From Acidobacteriota bacterium (GTDB lineage Bacteria > Acidobacteriota > Thermoanaerobaculia > Thermoanaerobaculales > Sulfomarinibacteraceae): DNA of 47,846 bases. The stretch covers positions 1-47,846 of the forward strand of contig JAADFK010000190.1 of the NCBI GenBank assembly GCA_013152925.1, in the 5' to 3' direction. This document shows, piece after piece, positions 8,521-18,121 of this stretch (its first letter is position 1; the number at the start of each line of letters is the position of its first letter). The position numbers were made by a program, and so were the translations under genes. The notes under the pieces were generated by a model that had not been told where the DNA came from, ran no database searches, and was given only the letters and a program-made list of their open reading frames with translations.

Positions 8521-9596
8521 CGCCGCGCGTCGTGATCGCCGGAGGCGGGACCGGGGGGCACATCTTCCCCGGCCTGGCGGTCGCCGAGGAGCTTGCCGGC
8601 CTCGGCGTCGAGACCCACTGGCTGGGGGCCCGTCACGGCCTCGAGGAGGAGCTGGTCGGCCAGCGAGGGATTCCCCTGACCCAGGTCCGGCTGGAGGGCG
8701 TTCGCGGGCGGGGCAAGGCCGCCGCGGCCCGCGCCGCCGTCACCATGCCGGCCGCCGTGGCCACCGCCGTCCGGACGCTGCTCGACCTGGAACCGGTGGC
8801 CGTCCTCGGGGTCGGCGGCTACGCCTCCAGCGCGGGCCTCCTGGCCGCGGGTCTCCTGGGAATCCCCTGGGTTCTCCAGGAGCAGAACGCCGTTCCCGGC
8901 TGGACCAACCGCTCCATGGCGCCGTGGGCGGACCTGATCTGCTGCGGCTTCGCCGACGCCGTCCGCGCCTTCCCTTCCCTTCACGCCGAATGGACGGGCA
9001 ACCCCGTCCGCCGGGAGTTCTTCCAGATGCCCGATGTGGCGCCCGAGACGCCGCGCCGCCTGCTGATCCTCGGGGGCAGCCAGGGCTCGCTGTTCATCAA
9101 TCGCCTGGTCCCCAGGGCCTTGCGTATCCTGGCCGACCGCGGCGTCCTGCCGGTGGTCAACCACCAGGCGGGCAACCGGTGGGCGGACGTGGTCCGGACG
9201 GCCTACGGCGACCTCGGTCTGACGGCGAAGGTCACGGCGTTCATTCCGGAGCCCTGGAACGCCCTGGCCGCCGCCGACCTTGTGGTCGCCCGCTCGGGCG
9301 CCCTCACCGTCGCCGAGCTGGCGGCCGTCGGGCGCGGCGCCGTGCTGATCCCCTTCGCCGCCGCTGCCGGCAACCACCAGGAGTACAACGCCCGCTCCCT
9401 GGAACGGGCGGGCGGCGCCGTGGTCCTGACCGAGGCCGAGGCAACGCCACAGTCGCTGGCCCGGGTCCTGGAACGGCTGCTGGCCGATGAGTCCACTCTG
9501 AGGAGCATGGGCGCTGCCGCGCGCACCGTGGGCCGCGCCGAGGCCGCCGTCCGCATCGCCCGGCGCCTCCTGGCCGTGGGGAGGTGCCTGCCATGA
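8517..9596 (+). CDS. murG: UDP-GlcNAc:undecaprenyl-PP-MurNAc-pentapeptide GlcNAc transferase MurG
   Basis: GT28-family glycosyltransferase of 359 residues that turns lipid I into lipid II on the cytoplasmic face of the membrane. The N-terminal GGGTGGHIFPGLAVAEEL and the second-domain LGGSQGS loop are standard MurG motifs. ATG at 8517 overlaps the ftsW stop in ATGA and follows GGGAGGT. The frame is open much farther upstream, but that part is an ftsW alternate frame. Its stop overlaps murC. Confidence 0.96.
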   Translation: MTPRVVIAGGGTGGHIFPGLAVAEELAGLGVETHWLGARHGLEEELVGQRGIPLTQVRLEGVRGRGKAAAARAAVTMPAAVATAVRTLLDLEPVAVLGVGGYASSAGLLAAGLLGIPWVLQEQNAVPGWTNRSMAPWADLICCGFADAVRAFPSLHAEWTGNPVRREFFQMPDVAPETPRRLLILGGSQGSLFINRLVPRALRILADRGVLPVVNHQAGNRWADVVRTAYGDLGLTAKVTAFIPEPWNALAAADLVVARSGALTVAELAAVGRGAVLIPFAAAAGNHQEYNARSLERAGGAVVLTEAEATPQSLARVLERLLADESTLRSMGAAARTVGRAEAAVRIARRLLAVGRCLP

Positions 9597-10960
9597 GGCT
9601 CGACCGCCTCCACCTCCACTTCATGGGCGCCGGAGGCGTCGGCATGGCCGCGCTGGCCGAGCTCCATCTGGCCCGCGGCGGGGTGGTCAGCGGCTGCGAC
9701 GCCCATCCCGGCCAACGCCTCGAGGAGCTGCGGCGCCTGGGCGCTCAGATCAGCGCCGGACATTCCCTGTCCCACGTGGCCGGCGCCGACGCGCTCGTCT
9801 ACAGTGCTGCGATCCCCTCCGACCACGAAGAGCTTGCCGCCGCCCGGAGCGCAGGGATCCCCGTGGTCCGCCGCGCGACCCTCCTCGGAGAAGTCATGCG
9901 CGGCCACACGGGCCTGGCCGTCTCCGGGACACATGGCAAGACGACGACCACGGCGCTGCTGGGATGGATCCTGAGCCGTTGCGGCCTTGACCCGACCGTT
10001 GTTGCCGGCGGCTTCGTCCCCGCCTTCCACGGGCACGCCCGGCGCGGTTGCGGCCCCGTGATGGTCTGCGAGGCCGACGAGTACGACCGCTCCTTCCTGG
10101 AGCTCCGCCCGGCCTGGCTGATCGTCACCAACGTGGAACCGGAGCACCTGGAGGTCTACGGAACGGTGGAGGCGCTGGAGGCGGCCTTCGTCGAGTTGGC
10201 CCTCCGCCTTCCGTTCCACGGGGCCCTCGTCGTCTGTACCGACGATCCGGGGGCGTCCCGCGTCGCCCGGGCGGCCGGCGGTCGCGTGCTTGGTTACGGT
10301 ACCGGAACGGACGCCTGGCTGCGCGCCGAATCGATCCGGCCCGAGGGTGGCGGATCGGCCTTCGCGGTGCGGGCCGGCGGACGGCGGCTCGGCGAGCTCC
10401 GGCTCCCCATGCCGGGGATCCACAACGTCCGAAACGCCCTGGCCGCCACGGCCGTCGCCCTGGACCTCGGCGTGGAGCTTCAGGAGATCGCCGTTGCCGC
10501 CGCCGCTTTCTCCGGCGTCGCCCGGCGTTTTCAGGTCCTGGGTGACGCCGGCGGGATCACGGTCATCGACGATTACGCGCATCACCCGACGGAGCTCGAG
10601 GCCGTGATCGCCGCCGCCCGCGAACGCTTCGCCGGACGGCGGCTGGTCGTGGTCTTCCAGCCACACCTGTACACCAGGACCCAACAGTTCTCCCGGGAGC
10701 TGGGACGCTCCCTGGCGGCGGCGGACCTGGTGATCGTCCTGCCCATCTTCCCCGCCCGGGAGGCGCCCATCCCCGGTGTCGACTCCATCCTGGTGGCGCG
10801 GGCCGTGGAGTCGGCCGGTGGGCTGGCGGAGGCCGTCGACGGCTTCGACCGGGGCATGGACCGGCTTCGCGAGATACTGTCCGCCGGGGACGTGCTCCTG
10901 ACGGCCGGCGCCGGGGACGTGGACCGGCTGGCGCGCCGCTGGCTGGAGGAGGGCCCATGA
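9593..10960 (+). CDS. murC: UDP-N-acetylmuramate:L-alanine ligase MurC
   Basis: Mur ligase of 455 residues that adds L-Ala to UDP-MurNAc, the first peptide step. It has the N-terminal nucleotide-binding loop HFMGAGGVGM, the P-loop SGTHGKTTTT at 111-120 (K116), EADEYDRSFL and the DDYAHHPTE motif, all as in MurC. ATG at 9593 overlaps the murG stop (ATGA) and follows GGAGGTG; an in-frame GTG nine bases earlier is possible but lies inside that ribosome-binding site. Many relatives have murB and ddl next; here ftsQ follows directly. Confidence 0.95.
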   Translation: MRLDRLHLHFMGAGGVGMAALAELHLARGGVVSGCDAHPGQRLEELRRLGAQISAGHSLSHVAGADALVYSAAIPSDHEELAAARSAGIPVVRRATLLGEVMRGHTGLAVSGTHGKTTTTALLGWILSRCGLDPTVVAGGFVPAFHGHARRGCGPVMVCEADEYDRSFLELRPAWLIVTNVEPEHLEVYGTVEALEAAFVELALRLPFHGALVVCTDDPGASRVARAAGGRVLGYGTGTDAWLRAESIRPEGGGSAFAVRAGGRRLGELRLPMPGIHNVRNALAATAVALDLGVELQEIAVAAAAFSGVARRFQVLGDAGGITVIDDYAHHPTELEAVIAAARERFAGRRLVVVFQPHLYTRTQQFSRELGRSLAAADLVIVLPIFPAREAPIPGVDSILVARAVESAGGLAEAVDGFDRGMDRLREILSAGDVLLTAGAGDVDRLARRWLEEGP

Positions 10961-11679
10961 GCAGCCAGCCACTGGCCTTCCCCGTGAAGCTGCGGCCGGT
11001 CGCCGTCCGGCGGCACCGGAGGGTCCGCCGCCGCGTGCTGGCAGCCCTGGCCATGGGGGCGCTGGCGGCCGTCTTCCTGCTGCGCTGGCGGGTGGAATCG
11101 GTGGCCGTGTCGGCATGTCGCGGCCTTCCCCAGGCGGCCCTCGTTTCCCTCCGGAGCCTTTCCGGTACACCGATCGTGCTTCTTTCGCTGGACGGCGTGC
11201 GCCGCCTGGCCGAGGTGTGGCCGGGCGTCGATTCTGTCGAGGCGCGCCTCGAATTGCCGGGCCGGCTCGTGGTGGCGGTCCATCCATCGCCGGTCGCCGG
11301 CAGCTTCGCCACCGGCCGCGGCTGGCACGCCGTCGGACCGGACGGCACCCCCGGAGGCCGCCTGGAGGGTCCCGCCCCACCCGTGCTGGAGCAGTTCCCA
11401 ACGCAGGCCAACCGGCTCCGGGAGGGCCTCGTGATCGCCCAGCGCCTCGCGGCGGAAACAGGGCGCCAGGTGCGCGTCGTGCGACGTATTCTCCCCGGCG
11501 ATCTGGAAGTCCGCCTGGCCGGGCGCGAGGCCGGATTGGACGGTCCCGTCCTTCACGTAAGGCCGGCCGGCAGCCGTGCGGAGGCGTGGTGGACCGCGCG
11601 GCTGCGCCGGGGCCAGACGCCCGGCCGCTGGGCCGATCTGCGGCGAGACGACCGGGCCGTCGTGGGAGGCCAAGGATGA
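10957..11679 (+). CDS. ftsQ: Cell division protein FtsQ (POTRA domain)
   Basis: Bitopic divisome protein of 240 residues. A very basic cytoplasmic N-terminus (HRRVRRR) precedes one membrane span at about residues 27-48, then a POTRA-like domain (about 50-115: VESVAVSACRGL... through ...VHPSPVAG) and a C-terminal beta domain. FtsQ scaffolds FtsL/FtsB and links them to FtsW/FtsI in other bacteria. Sequence similarity alone is modest, and the call also rests on its place between murC and ftsA. Coupled at both ends by four-base overlaps. Confidence 0.88.
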   Translation: MSSQPLAFPVKLRPVAVRRHRRVRRRVLAALAMGALAAVFLLRWRVESVAVSACRGLPQAALVSLRSLSGTPIVLLSLDGVRRLAEVWPGVDSVEARLELPGRLVVAVHPSPVAGSFATGRGWHAVGPDGTPGGRLEGPAPPVLEQFPTQANRLREGLVIAQRLAAETGRQVRVVRRILPGDLEVRLAGREAGLDGPVLHVRPAGSRAEAWWTARLRRGQTPGRWADLRRDDRAVVGGQG

Positions 11680-12917
11680 ACGAGCTGAGCCCCCTGGTGG
11701 GGATCGACGTGGGCTCGGCCGCCGTTTCCGTCGTCGTGGCCATCGAGGACGAGGGCCGGATCCGCGTCGTCGGTTCCGGGCGTGCCCGCCACGAGGGCGC
11801 CAGGAAGGACGTCATCTCCGAGCTCGGCGCCGTGGCCGAAGCCGTACGAGAGGCAGCGGAGGAGGCGGAGGCCATGTCCTCCCTTCCCGTGGAACAGGCC
11901 GTGGTCGGCCTCGGCGGCACGCCGGTTACCGGGATGTGCGCCACCGCCTCGGTCCCCATCACCGGGCGGGCCAGCACCGTGTGCTCCGAGGATCAACGGC
12001 GCGCGCTCCGCGCCTGTACGCGAATGAACATCCCCGACGACTACGAGGTCCTCTCCATCCTCCCGGCAGGCTTCGCCGTCGACGGGCAGGGTGGCCTGCG
12101 GACCGCCGTCGGCATGCCCGGCAAACGCCTGGACGCCTCGGCCTACGTGCTCTTCACACACAAGACCCACGCCCAGGCTGTGGTTCAGGCCGTTAACACC
12201 GCCGGCATCGTCGTCAAACGCCTGACCTACGAGCCCGTGGCGGCCGCCGAGTCGGTCCTGACCAACGACGAGCGGGACCTCGGCTGCCTGCTCCTGGACC
12301 TCGGTTACGGCTCCAGCGAGTGGGTGGCCTACTCGGACGGCGTGGCCGTCGCCTCCGGCGCCATCCCGGTTGGCGGCCGGCTCTTTACCAACGACCTGGC
12401 CGTTCTGATCAAGACCACGACCGAGGCCGCCGAGCGCGTCAAGCGGGAGGTCGGCGCCACACCCACCCGCTCGGGCGCCGGTGGCGGCGGTGTCGAGGTG
12501 CCGGCCATCGGCGAGCAGGGCCACTTCCTCGTGGAGCGGGGCTTCGTCTCGGAGATCCTTTCCGAGCGGGCCCGGGACCTCTTCGTCCGCGTGCACCGGC
12601 AGATGATCGGCCAGGGGGTCGAGCGAACGCCGCGGGCGGGCGTCGTGCTGACCGGGGGCGGTGCGCGGCTGATCGGGATCACCGAGCTGGCACAGGAGAT
12701 CTTCGGCTTTACGGCGCGCCTCGGCACGCCTCGCGGCTTGACGGGCTCCACGGAACCCGTGGCGGGCCCGGAATGGTCCGTGGCCTGCGGCCTGGCGCTC
12801 GAGGAGCACCGGGCCGGCAACGATGGATCGGCAATCGGCCGGGAAGGTCAAACGGGTATCCTTTCCTGGTTGCGGAACGCTCTCAACGAGCTTTTTGAAA
12901 TAGGAGGTGGAAGATGA
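11676..12917 (+). CDS. ftsA: Cell division protein FtsA (actin-like membrane tether of FtsZ)
   Basis: Actin/Hsp70-fold ATPase of 413 residues. The phosphate-1 loop [14 protein letters not shown], the SHS2 insert, the phosphate-2 region [12 protein letters not shown] and the adenosine motif [10 protein letters not shown] are in order. The extreme C-terminus, [14 protein letters not shown], looks like the amphipathic membrane-targeting helix by which FtsA tethers FtsZ to the inner membrane. Start ATG overlaps ftsQ; the earlier open frame is an alternate frame of ftsQ. Its last codons contain the ftsZ ribosome-binding site. Confidence 0.95.
   Translation: MNELSPLVGIDVGSAAVSVVVAIEDEGRIRVVGSGRARHEGARKDVISELGAVAEAVREAAEEAEAMSSLPVEQAVVGLGGTPVTGMCATASVPITGRASTVCSEDQRRALRACTRMNIPDDYEVLSILPAGFAVDGQGGLRTAVGMPGKRLDASAYVLFTHKTHAQAVVQAVNTAGIVVKRLTYEPVAAAESVLTNDERDLGCLLLDLGYGSSEWVAYSDGVAVASGAIPVGGRLFTNDLAVLIKTTTEAAERVKREVGATPTRSGAGGGGVEVPAIGEQGHFLVERGFVSEILSERARDLFVRVHRQMIGQGVERTPRAGVVLTGGGARLIGITELAQEIFGFTARLGTPRGLTGSTEPVAGPEWSVACGLALEEHRAGNDGSAIGREGQTGILSWLRNALNELFEIGGGR
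12902..12909 (+). promoter_or_regulatory. Strong ribosome-binding site of ftsZ
   Basis: AGGAGGTG lies four bases before the ftsZ ATG at 12914, inside the last codons of ftsA. It settles the ftsZ start in favour of the long N-terminus over the in-frame ATG codons at 12983 and 13001, which lack such a site. Confidence 0.8.
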
Positions 12918-14116
12918 TCGAGCTGGATAGGGGAGTCGCAAACGCCGGAATCGGAGCGGAAGGCGAGGCTGCCGAAGAGGGGATGATTCTCCTCGACGAC
13001 ATGGCCTCTCCGGCCTGCATCAAGGTCGTCGGCATCGGCGGTGGCGGGGGCAACTCCGTCAACCGCATGATGGAGGCCGGGCTGGCCGGTGTGGAGTTCA
13101 TCGCCGCCAACACGGATTCCCAGGCCCTGGCGCGGTGCCACGCGCCCGTCAAGCTACAACTTGGGCCCGAGCTGACCCGCGGCCTCGGGGCGGGTGCCGA
13201 CCCGGAGATCGGCCGCAGCGCCGCGCTGGAGGAGACCGAACGGATCTACGACCTGCTGACCGGCGCCGACATGGTGTTCATCACCTGCGGCATGGGCGGC
13301 GGCACGGGGACCGGCGCGGCCCCCGTCATCGCCCAGATGGCGGCCGAGGCAGGTGCTCTGACCGTCGCCGTGGTGACCAAGCCGTTCAGCTTCGAGGGCT
13401 CACGGCGCCGTAACGTGGCCGAGCAGGGCATCCTGGCGCTCTCAGAGCACGTGGACACGCTGATCACCATCCCCAACGATCGGCTCCTGAAGTTCGTCGA
13501 ACGGACGACCAACTTCACCGACGCCATGCGCATTGCCGACGACGTGCTGCGCCAGGCGGTCCAGGGGATCGCCGACATCATCACGGTCCCCGGCCTGATC
13601 AACCGGGACTTCGCCGATGTCCGTACCGTCATGAAAGGGATGGGTCACGCCATCATGGGGATCGGCGTCGCCTCCGGAGAGCACCGGGCCGTGGAGGCCG
13701 CCCAGCAGGCCATCGCCTCGCCGCTCCTCGAAGAGACCTCCATCCAGGGCGCCCGTGGCGTGCTGATCAACATCACGGGTGGCGACGATCTGACGCTCAA
13801 CGAGATCAACGAGGCCGCCGAGATCATCACCGAGGGGACCGATCCGCAGGCCCAGATCCTCTTCGGCGCCGTCATCGATCCCGAGGTGACCGACGACATC
13901 AAGGTCACCGTCATCGCCACCGGCTTCCAGGTGGAGCAGGAGGCCAGCCAGCTGCCGGCCCAGGCGCCCGAGCTCGGTATCTCGCCGGCCGAGGAGGAGC
14001 GTTCGAAAACCGGGCGGCGCGGTTTCTTCGTGCCCGGCGGCGCCAACCCGGAGTACGGCATCAACGTCAGCGACGAGTACGAGATTCCGGCCATCCTGAG
14101 GAAACAGATGGACTGA
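12914..14116 (+). CDS. ftsZ: Cell division GTPase FtsZ
   Basis: Tubulin-like GTPase of 400 residues that forms the Z-ring. It has the N-terminal GGGGGN loop (42-47), the tubulin signature GGGTGTG at 128-134, the synergy-loop region and a C-terminal tail [10 protein letters not shown] that matches the conserved FtsA-binding peptide. The N-terminus runs about 35 residues before the core, longer than the usual dozen, and is rich in Gly, Ala and Glu. Last gene of the dcw cluster, with a terminator about 85 bases downstream. Confidence 0.97.
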   Translation: MIELDRGVANAGIGAEGEAAEEGMILLDDMASPACIKVVGIGGGGGNSVNRMMEAGLAGVEFIAANTDSQALARCHAPVKLQLGPELTRGLGAGADPEIGRSAALEETERIYDLLTGADMVFITCGMGGGTGTGAAPVIAQMAAEAGALTVAVVTKPFSFEGSRRRNVAEQGILALSEHVDTLITIPNDRLLKFVERTTNFTDAMRIADDVLRQAVQGIADIITVPGLINRDFADVRTVMKGMGHAIMGIGVASGEHRAVEAAQQAIASPLLEETSIQGARGVLINITGGDDLTLNEINEAAEIITEGTDPQAQILFGAVIDPEVTDDIKVTVIATGFQVEQEASQLPAQAPELGISPAEEERSKTGRRGFFVPGGANPEYGINVSDEYEIPAILRKQMD

Positions 14117-14200
14117 GCAACGCCCGCCGGGCGAGGGCAGGGGTGAAAGGGGATAGATTCTGACGAAGGCCTGAGAGCCACTCTACGACCCTTCGCATTT

Positions 14201-14250
14201 GGCGCCGGTCCGCCGATCCACCTCCCGGCGGATCTGGCGCCAACTTTTTT
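14201..14250 (+). terminator. Rho-independent terminator after ftsZ
   Basis: A two-part stem: GGCGCC (14201-14206) pairs with 14236-14241, and TCCGCCG (14209-14215) pairs with 14226-14232, separated by a small internal bulge and closed by a 10-base loop. It is followed by a six-T run (14245-14250). This closes the dcw transcript and separates it from the kinase gene downstream. Confidence 0.85.
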
Positions 14251-14327
14251 GTGTTTCGGTGGTGAGAGGGGTCTCTGCTGCGGCCGCGGCCCGAGGTTCC
14301 ACGAGGGCCTCGAGAGGAGGCGCCGGT

Positions 14328-14333
14328 TACAAT
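14328..14333 (+). promoter_or_regulatory. Putative -10 box of the hybrid kinase gene
   Basis: TACAAT lies eight bases before the ATG at 14342. Initiation six to eight bases downstream would give a leaderless or nearly leaderless mRNA starting at this ATG, which itself has no Shine-Dalgarno sequence at normal spacing. No convincing -35 box is seen at 16-18 bases, so this is suggestive only. Confidence 0.4.
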
Positions 14334-14341
14334 GCCTCTTG

Positions 14342-16717
14342 ATGAGCTCTCGGGAATCAGCCATGAAGGTCTGGATTCCGTTGGGAATCTTCCTGTTTCT
14401 TGCGGGGGGGTTCACCGGCGTGTGGTTGATGAACGCCCGGCACGGGGAGAAGATCCTCGAGACACAGTGCCGCGTCATTGCCTCCCAGAGTGCATCCCGG
14501 ATGGAGGAAGCGGTCCGCGTCCGCCTGGCCCTCGTCCGGCAGCTACGGGTCGAGTGGCTCCTTCAACCCTTCACCGATCCGGAGTCGTTCCGCCGCCGGG
14601 TTCAGCCTCTCCTGGACCAGTTTCCCGGTTTCCTCGCCATCAACTGGATCGATTCCCGCGGCATCATCCGCTGGGTGGTTCCACCCGGGCCGAACCGTGC
14701 CGCCGTCGGCAAGGACCTCCACTTTCATCCCACGGCCCGGGAGACATTCGTCGAGGCCGAGCGAACGGGACAGGACCAGCTGACCCCTCCTATCACCCTC
14801 TACCAGGGCGGTCTCGGGATTGCCGCCTATTTCCCCATCCGGGAGGACGGACGGAACATGGGGTATCTCAACGCCGTGTTCCGCATCAACCCGCTGGTCC
14901 GGCGGGTCCTCGGCCCCTCCGTGCTTCAGAACTATGCCGTCCGGATCACCGCCGGGAACCGGCTCCTGTTCTCCAACGGTCGCCACCCTCTCCAGGGGTG
15001 GGAAACCCGGATCCCGGCCGCCACGGTCAGCGTCGGCACCACCAACAGGAAGCTCTACGTGTTTCCCATCGAGACGGCAATTCCCATCAAACGTCAGATG
15101 GCGTACCTGGGGCTCCTCTTCGCCGGCCTGCTGTTCGCCGGAGCCATCGCCGGCCTGACTCGCCAGGCGCTTTCCGCTCACGAGCGTCTCCGCTCCTCGG
15201 AGGAGCGGTACCGGGATATCTTCGAGACCTCGATGGATGCCATCTACCTGACAACGCCGGATGGACGCTTCGTCGATTTCAACGAGGCCATGGTACAGCT
15301 CTTCCGCGCCGGGGATCGCCCCGAGCTGCTTCGGGTGGATGTCGAGAATCTGTACCAGGACCCCGCGGAACGCCACCATTTCCTGGGGCTGCTGGAACGG
15401 AACGGCTCGGTCCGGGACTACCCGCTCCGGCTCAGAGCGCTGGATGGCACACCGCTCCTCGTCCGGGCCTCGGCCACCATGACGGCCTCGCCCCGGAACG
15501 AGGGCGAGGCCGTCCTGATCCGGGGAATCCTGCACGACGAGACCGAGGCACACAAGATGCGGGAGGAGCTGGTCCGGATCCAGCGTCTCGAAAGCATGAG
15601 CGATCTGGCCGGCGGCGTCGCCCACGATTTCAACAACATCCTGGCGGCCATCATGGCCAACGCATCGATGCTCGAGCTGCACCTGGAGGACGCCGAGCAG
15701 CGTGTGTACACCGAGCAGATCCAGGCCAGCGTGGAGAGCGCTTCCCGGCTGACCGGCCAGCTCCTGGAGTTCGCCCGTGGATCTCTCCGCAAGACCGAGC
15801 TCGTCGATCTCAACGCTCTGGTCAACGATACGCTGCTGATTCTCGAACGAAGCGTCGACCCCAACATCATCGTTCACCGCCAGCTCGACGAAGGTCTCCC
15901 GCCGGTGGAGGGAGACCCCGGCCGCCTCCAGCAGATCCTTCTCAACCTTCTGGTCAACGCCCGCGACGCCCTCCCGGAGGGTGGTGTCATCACCATCCGG
16001 ACAGCCAACTCCGGCCCGCCCATGGATCAGACGGGTGCCGCCATCGTCTCCGGACGGCCCGTCGTGAGCACGTGGATCCGGATGACGGTCTCCGACACCG
16101 GTCGCGGCATGGACGAGGCGACCCGGAAACGGATCTTCGAGCCCTTCTTCACGACGAAGGGCAGGGCCAAGGGTACGGGTCTCGGCCTGGCGGTGGCCTA
16201 CGGTGTGGTCCGCGACCATGGCGGCACGATCCGTGTGGAGTCGGCCCCCGGTCACGGGACCACGTTCGAAGTCTTCCTGCCGGCCACGACCGATACGGCG
16301 GCTCCCGCGGGCGGCGCGGCATCCAGGGCGCACCAGAGCCGGTCGGCGACCGTCCTCGTGGTGGATGACGACGAGGCCGTGCGCCGCGGGCTAGTGGCCA
16401 TGCTGACCTCGGCGGGCTATCGTGCGGTGGAGGCTGTGGATGGCGTCGAGGCCCTCGAGATCTTCCGGCGCGACAACGCCTCCATCGATGTGGTGATCCT
16501 CGACATGACCATGCCCGGACCCAGCGGAATCGAGACCATGAGAAGCCTCCGGGAGGTGGCCACCGGAATCCCCATCATCCTCTCCACCGGCTACAGCGAG
16601 GGCGGATGGGATCGCGAAACCGATGCCCCGGACGCTTTCCTTCAGAAACCGTACGGGCGGGACCTCCTGCTCACGACGATCGAGAAGGTGCTCGACACGG
16701 CCCGCCAGGCGGAGTGA
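14342..16717 (+). CDS. Membrane-bound hybrid sensor histidine kinase (PAS, HisKA, HATPase, receiver)
   Basis: Protein of 791 residues. A membrane span at about 9-31 and another at about 253-275 bracket a periplasmic sensor that resembles CHASE-type domains. A PAS domain follows at about 283-395, then HisKA with phospho-acceptor H428 in VAHDFNN, a HATPase with N, G1 (DTGRGM) and G2 (GTGLGL) boxes, and a C-terminal receiver with D721 as the likely phosphorylation site. The DFNN context is common in NtrB-like kinases. No output domain or separate response regulator is adjacent, so the target is unknown. ATG 14342 is chosen with the -10 box upstream; ATG 14363 is an alternative. It faces radA with 26 bases between the stops. 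Confidence 0.88.
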   Translation: MSSRESAMKVWIPLGIFLFLAGGFTGVWLMNARHGEKILETQCRVIASQSASRMEEAVRVRLALVRQLRVEWLLQPFTDPESFRRRVQPLLDQFPGFLAINWIDSRGIIRWVVPPGPNRAAVGKDLHFHPTARETFVEAERTGQDQLTPPITLYQGGLGIAAYFPIREDGRNMGYLNAVFRINPLVRRVLGPSVLQNYAVRITAGNRLLFSNGRHPLQGWETRIPAATVSVGTTNRKLYVFPIETAIPIKRQMAYLGLLFAGLLFAGAIAGLTRQALSAHERLRSSEERYRDIFETSMDAIYLTTPDGRFVDFNEAMVQLFRAGDRPELLRVDVENLYQDPAERHHFLGLLERNGSVRDYPLRLRALDGTPLLVRASATMTASPRNEGEAVLIRGILHDETEAHKMREELVRIQRLESMSDLAGGVAHDFNNILAAIMANASMLELHLEDAEQRVYTEQIQASVESASRLTGQLLEFARGSLRKTELVDLNALVNDTLLILERSVDPNIIVHRQLDEGLPPVEGDPGRLQQILLNLLVNARDALPEGGVITIRTANSGPPMDQTGAAIVSGRPVVSTWIRMTVSDTGRGMDEATRKRIFEPFFTTKGRAKGTGLGLAVAYGVVRDHGGTIRVESAPGHGTTFEVFLPATTDTAAPAGGAASRAHQSRSATVLVVDDDEAVRRGLVAMLTSAGYRAVEAVDGVEALEIFRRDNASIDVVILDMTMPGPSGIETMRSLREVATGIPIILSTGYSEGGWDRETDAPDAFLQKPYGRDLLLTTIEKVLDTARQAE

Positions 16718-16743
16718 GCCCGGAGCCTCGCCTCCCCGCCGGC

Positions 16744-18096
16744 TCACCCGGACGGTGGTGAGAGCACGCGGAGCAGCTCCTCGACGCGACGGAGACCCGA
16801 GGCCTCGAGCTCCGCCGTTCCTCCCGTATCCCGTTCGGGAAGCAACGCCCGCGCAAAGCCCAGGGCCGCCGCCTCCCGGATCCGCTCGGCGGCCCGGCTG
16901 ACCCCCCGGACCTCCCCCAGCAGCCCGATTTCACCGAAGACCACCGCATCCGAGGGCAGCGGCCGGTCGATCATGCTGGAGAGCACGGCCGCCGCCACGG
17001 CCAGGTCCAGCCCGGGCTCCCGCAGGGAGAGGCCACCGACCACGTTGACGAAGATGTCCCGGTCACCGAAGGACAGCCCGGTCCGCCGTTCGAGAACGGC
17101 CAGCAACAGCGCCAGACGCGATCCGTCCAGGCCGTGAGCGACGCGCCGGGGAGTCCCCAGAGCCGAAGGTACCACCAGGGCCTGGACCTCCACCAGCAGG
17201 GGTACCGTGCCCTCCAGGGCGACGGCGATGGCCGAGCCCGGCGCCCCCGACTGCCGGTCTTCCAGCAGCCAGGCGGAAGGGTTCCGCACGTGTTCCAACC
17301 CACTGCCCGTCATGGAGAAGAGCGCGAGCTCGGCCACGGTCCCAAAGCGGTTCTTCACGGCCCGCAGGACGCGAAGGTCGTGTCCGGGCTCTCCCTCCAG
17401 GGAGAGGACGACGTCCACCAGGTGTTCCAGGAGCTTGGGCCCGGCGATGGCGCCGTCCTTGGTGACGTGTCCCACGAGGACGACGGGGATCCCGCGCACC
17501 TTGGCGAGCCACTGGAAGCGCGCCGCCACCTGGCGCACCTGGCTGGGAGAGCCCGCCACGGATTCAACCCCGTCCGCCACCATGGTCTGCACCGAGTCGA
17601 CGACCACCAGCCGCGGCTCGAGCGGCTCCAGGTGGGTCAGGACGGCCTCGCACGATGTCTCTGGAAGCAGCAGGAGGCTCTCGCTGGCAAGTCCCAGCCG
17701 GCGGGCCCTGAGCGCCACCTGCTGGGCCGACTCCTCCCCGCTGATGTAGACCACCGGCCGCCCGGGCGAGGCCAGCGCCCCGGCCACCTGCAGGAAGAGG
17801 GTCGACTTGCCGATACCCGGCTCTCCGGCCAGCAGCACCAGGGCGCCCTCCACCAGGCCCCCGCCCAGCACACGATCGACTCCGGGCAGCCCCGTGGGCG
17901 TCCGGTCGTGGCAGGCCCGGGCGGCCTCGGTGACCGGGATCGGCCGGGCGCCGCGCGCCGCCGGTCCGAGCGACGGCTTGACCGGGGCCGGCCGGTTTCT
18001 GAAGGTGTTCCAGCCCCCGCATCCGGGGCACCGTCCGAGCCACTTGCGGGACTCGTGGCCGCACTCGGCGCAGAAGAAGAGCTCACCCTCCTTCAC
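16744..18096 (-). CDS. radA: DNA repair protein RadA (branch-migration ATPase)
   Basis: RadA/Sms of 450 residues, which drives branch migration in recombination. The N-terminal zinc finger has C9, C12, C23 and C26. A RecA-like core follows with Walker A GEPGIGKS at 91-98 and the RadA-specific KNRFG motif at 248-252, then the C-terminal Lon-protease-like domain. GTG at 18096 is chosen because it places the zinc finger at the usual distance and starts 25 bases after the mlaD stop; a longer in-frame start would run into mlaD. It is the last gene of a dnaB-mlaEFD-radA operon. Confidence 0.95.
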   Translation of the reverse strand: MKEGELFFCAECGHESRKWLGRCPGCGGWNTFRNRPAPVKPSLGPAARGARPIPVTEAARACHDRTPTGLPGVDRVLGGGLVEGALVLLAGEPGIGKSTLFLQVAGALASPGRPVVYISGEESAQQVALRARRLGLASESLLLLPETSCEAVLTHLEPLEPRLVVVDSVQTMVADGVESVAGSPSQVRQVAARFQWLAKVRGIPVVLVGHVTKDGAIAGPKLLEHLVDVVLSLEGEPGHDLRVLRAVKNRFGTVAELALFSMTGSGLEHVRNPSAWLLEDRQSGAPGSAIAVALEGTVPLLVEVQALVVPSALGTPRRVAHGLDGSRLALLLAVLERRTGLSFGDRDIFVNVVGGLSLREPGLDLAVAAAVLSSMIDRPLPSDAVVFGEIGLLGEVRGVSRAAERIREAAALGFARALLPERDTGGTAELEASGLRRVEELLRVLSPPSG

Positions 18097-18121
18097 ACCG
18101 GGGTCGCCCTTCGTGGCGTCC

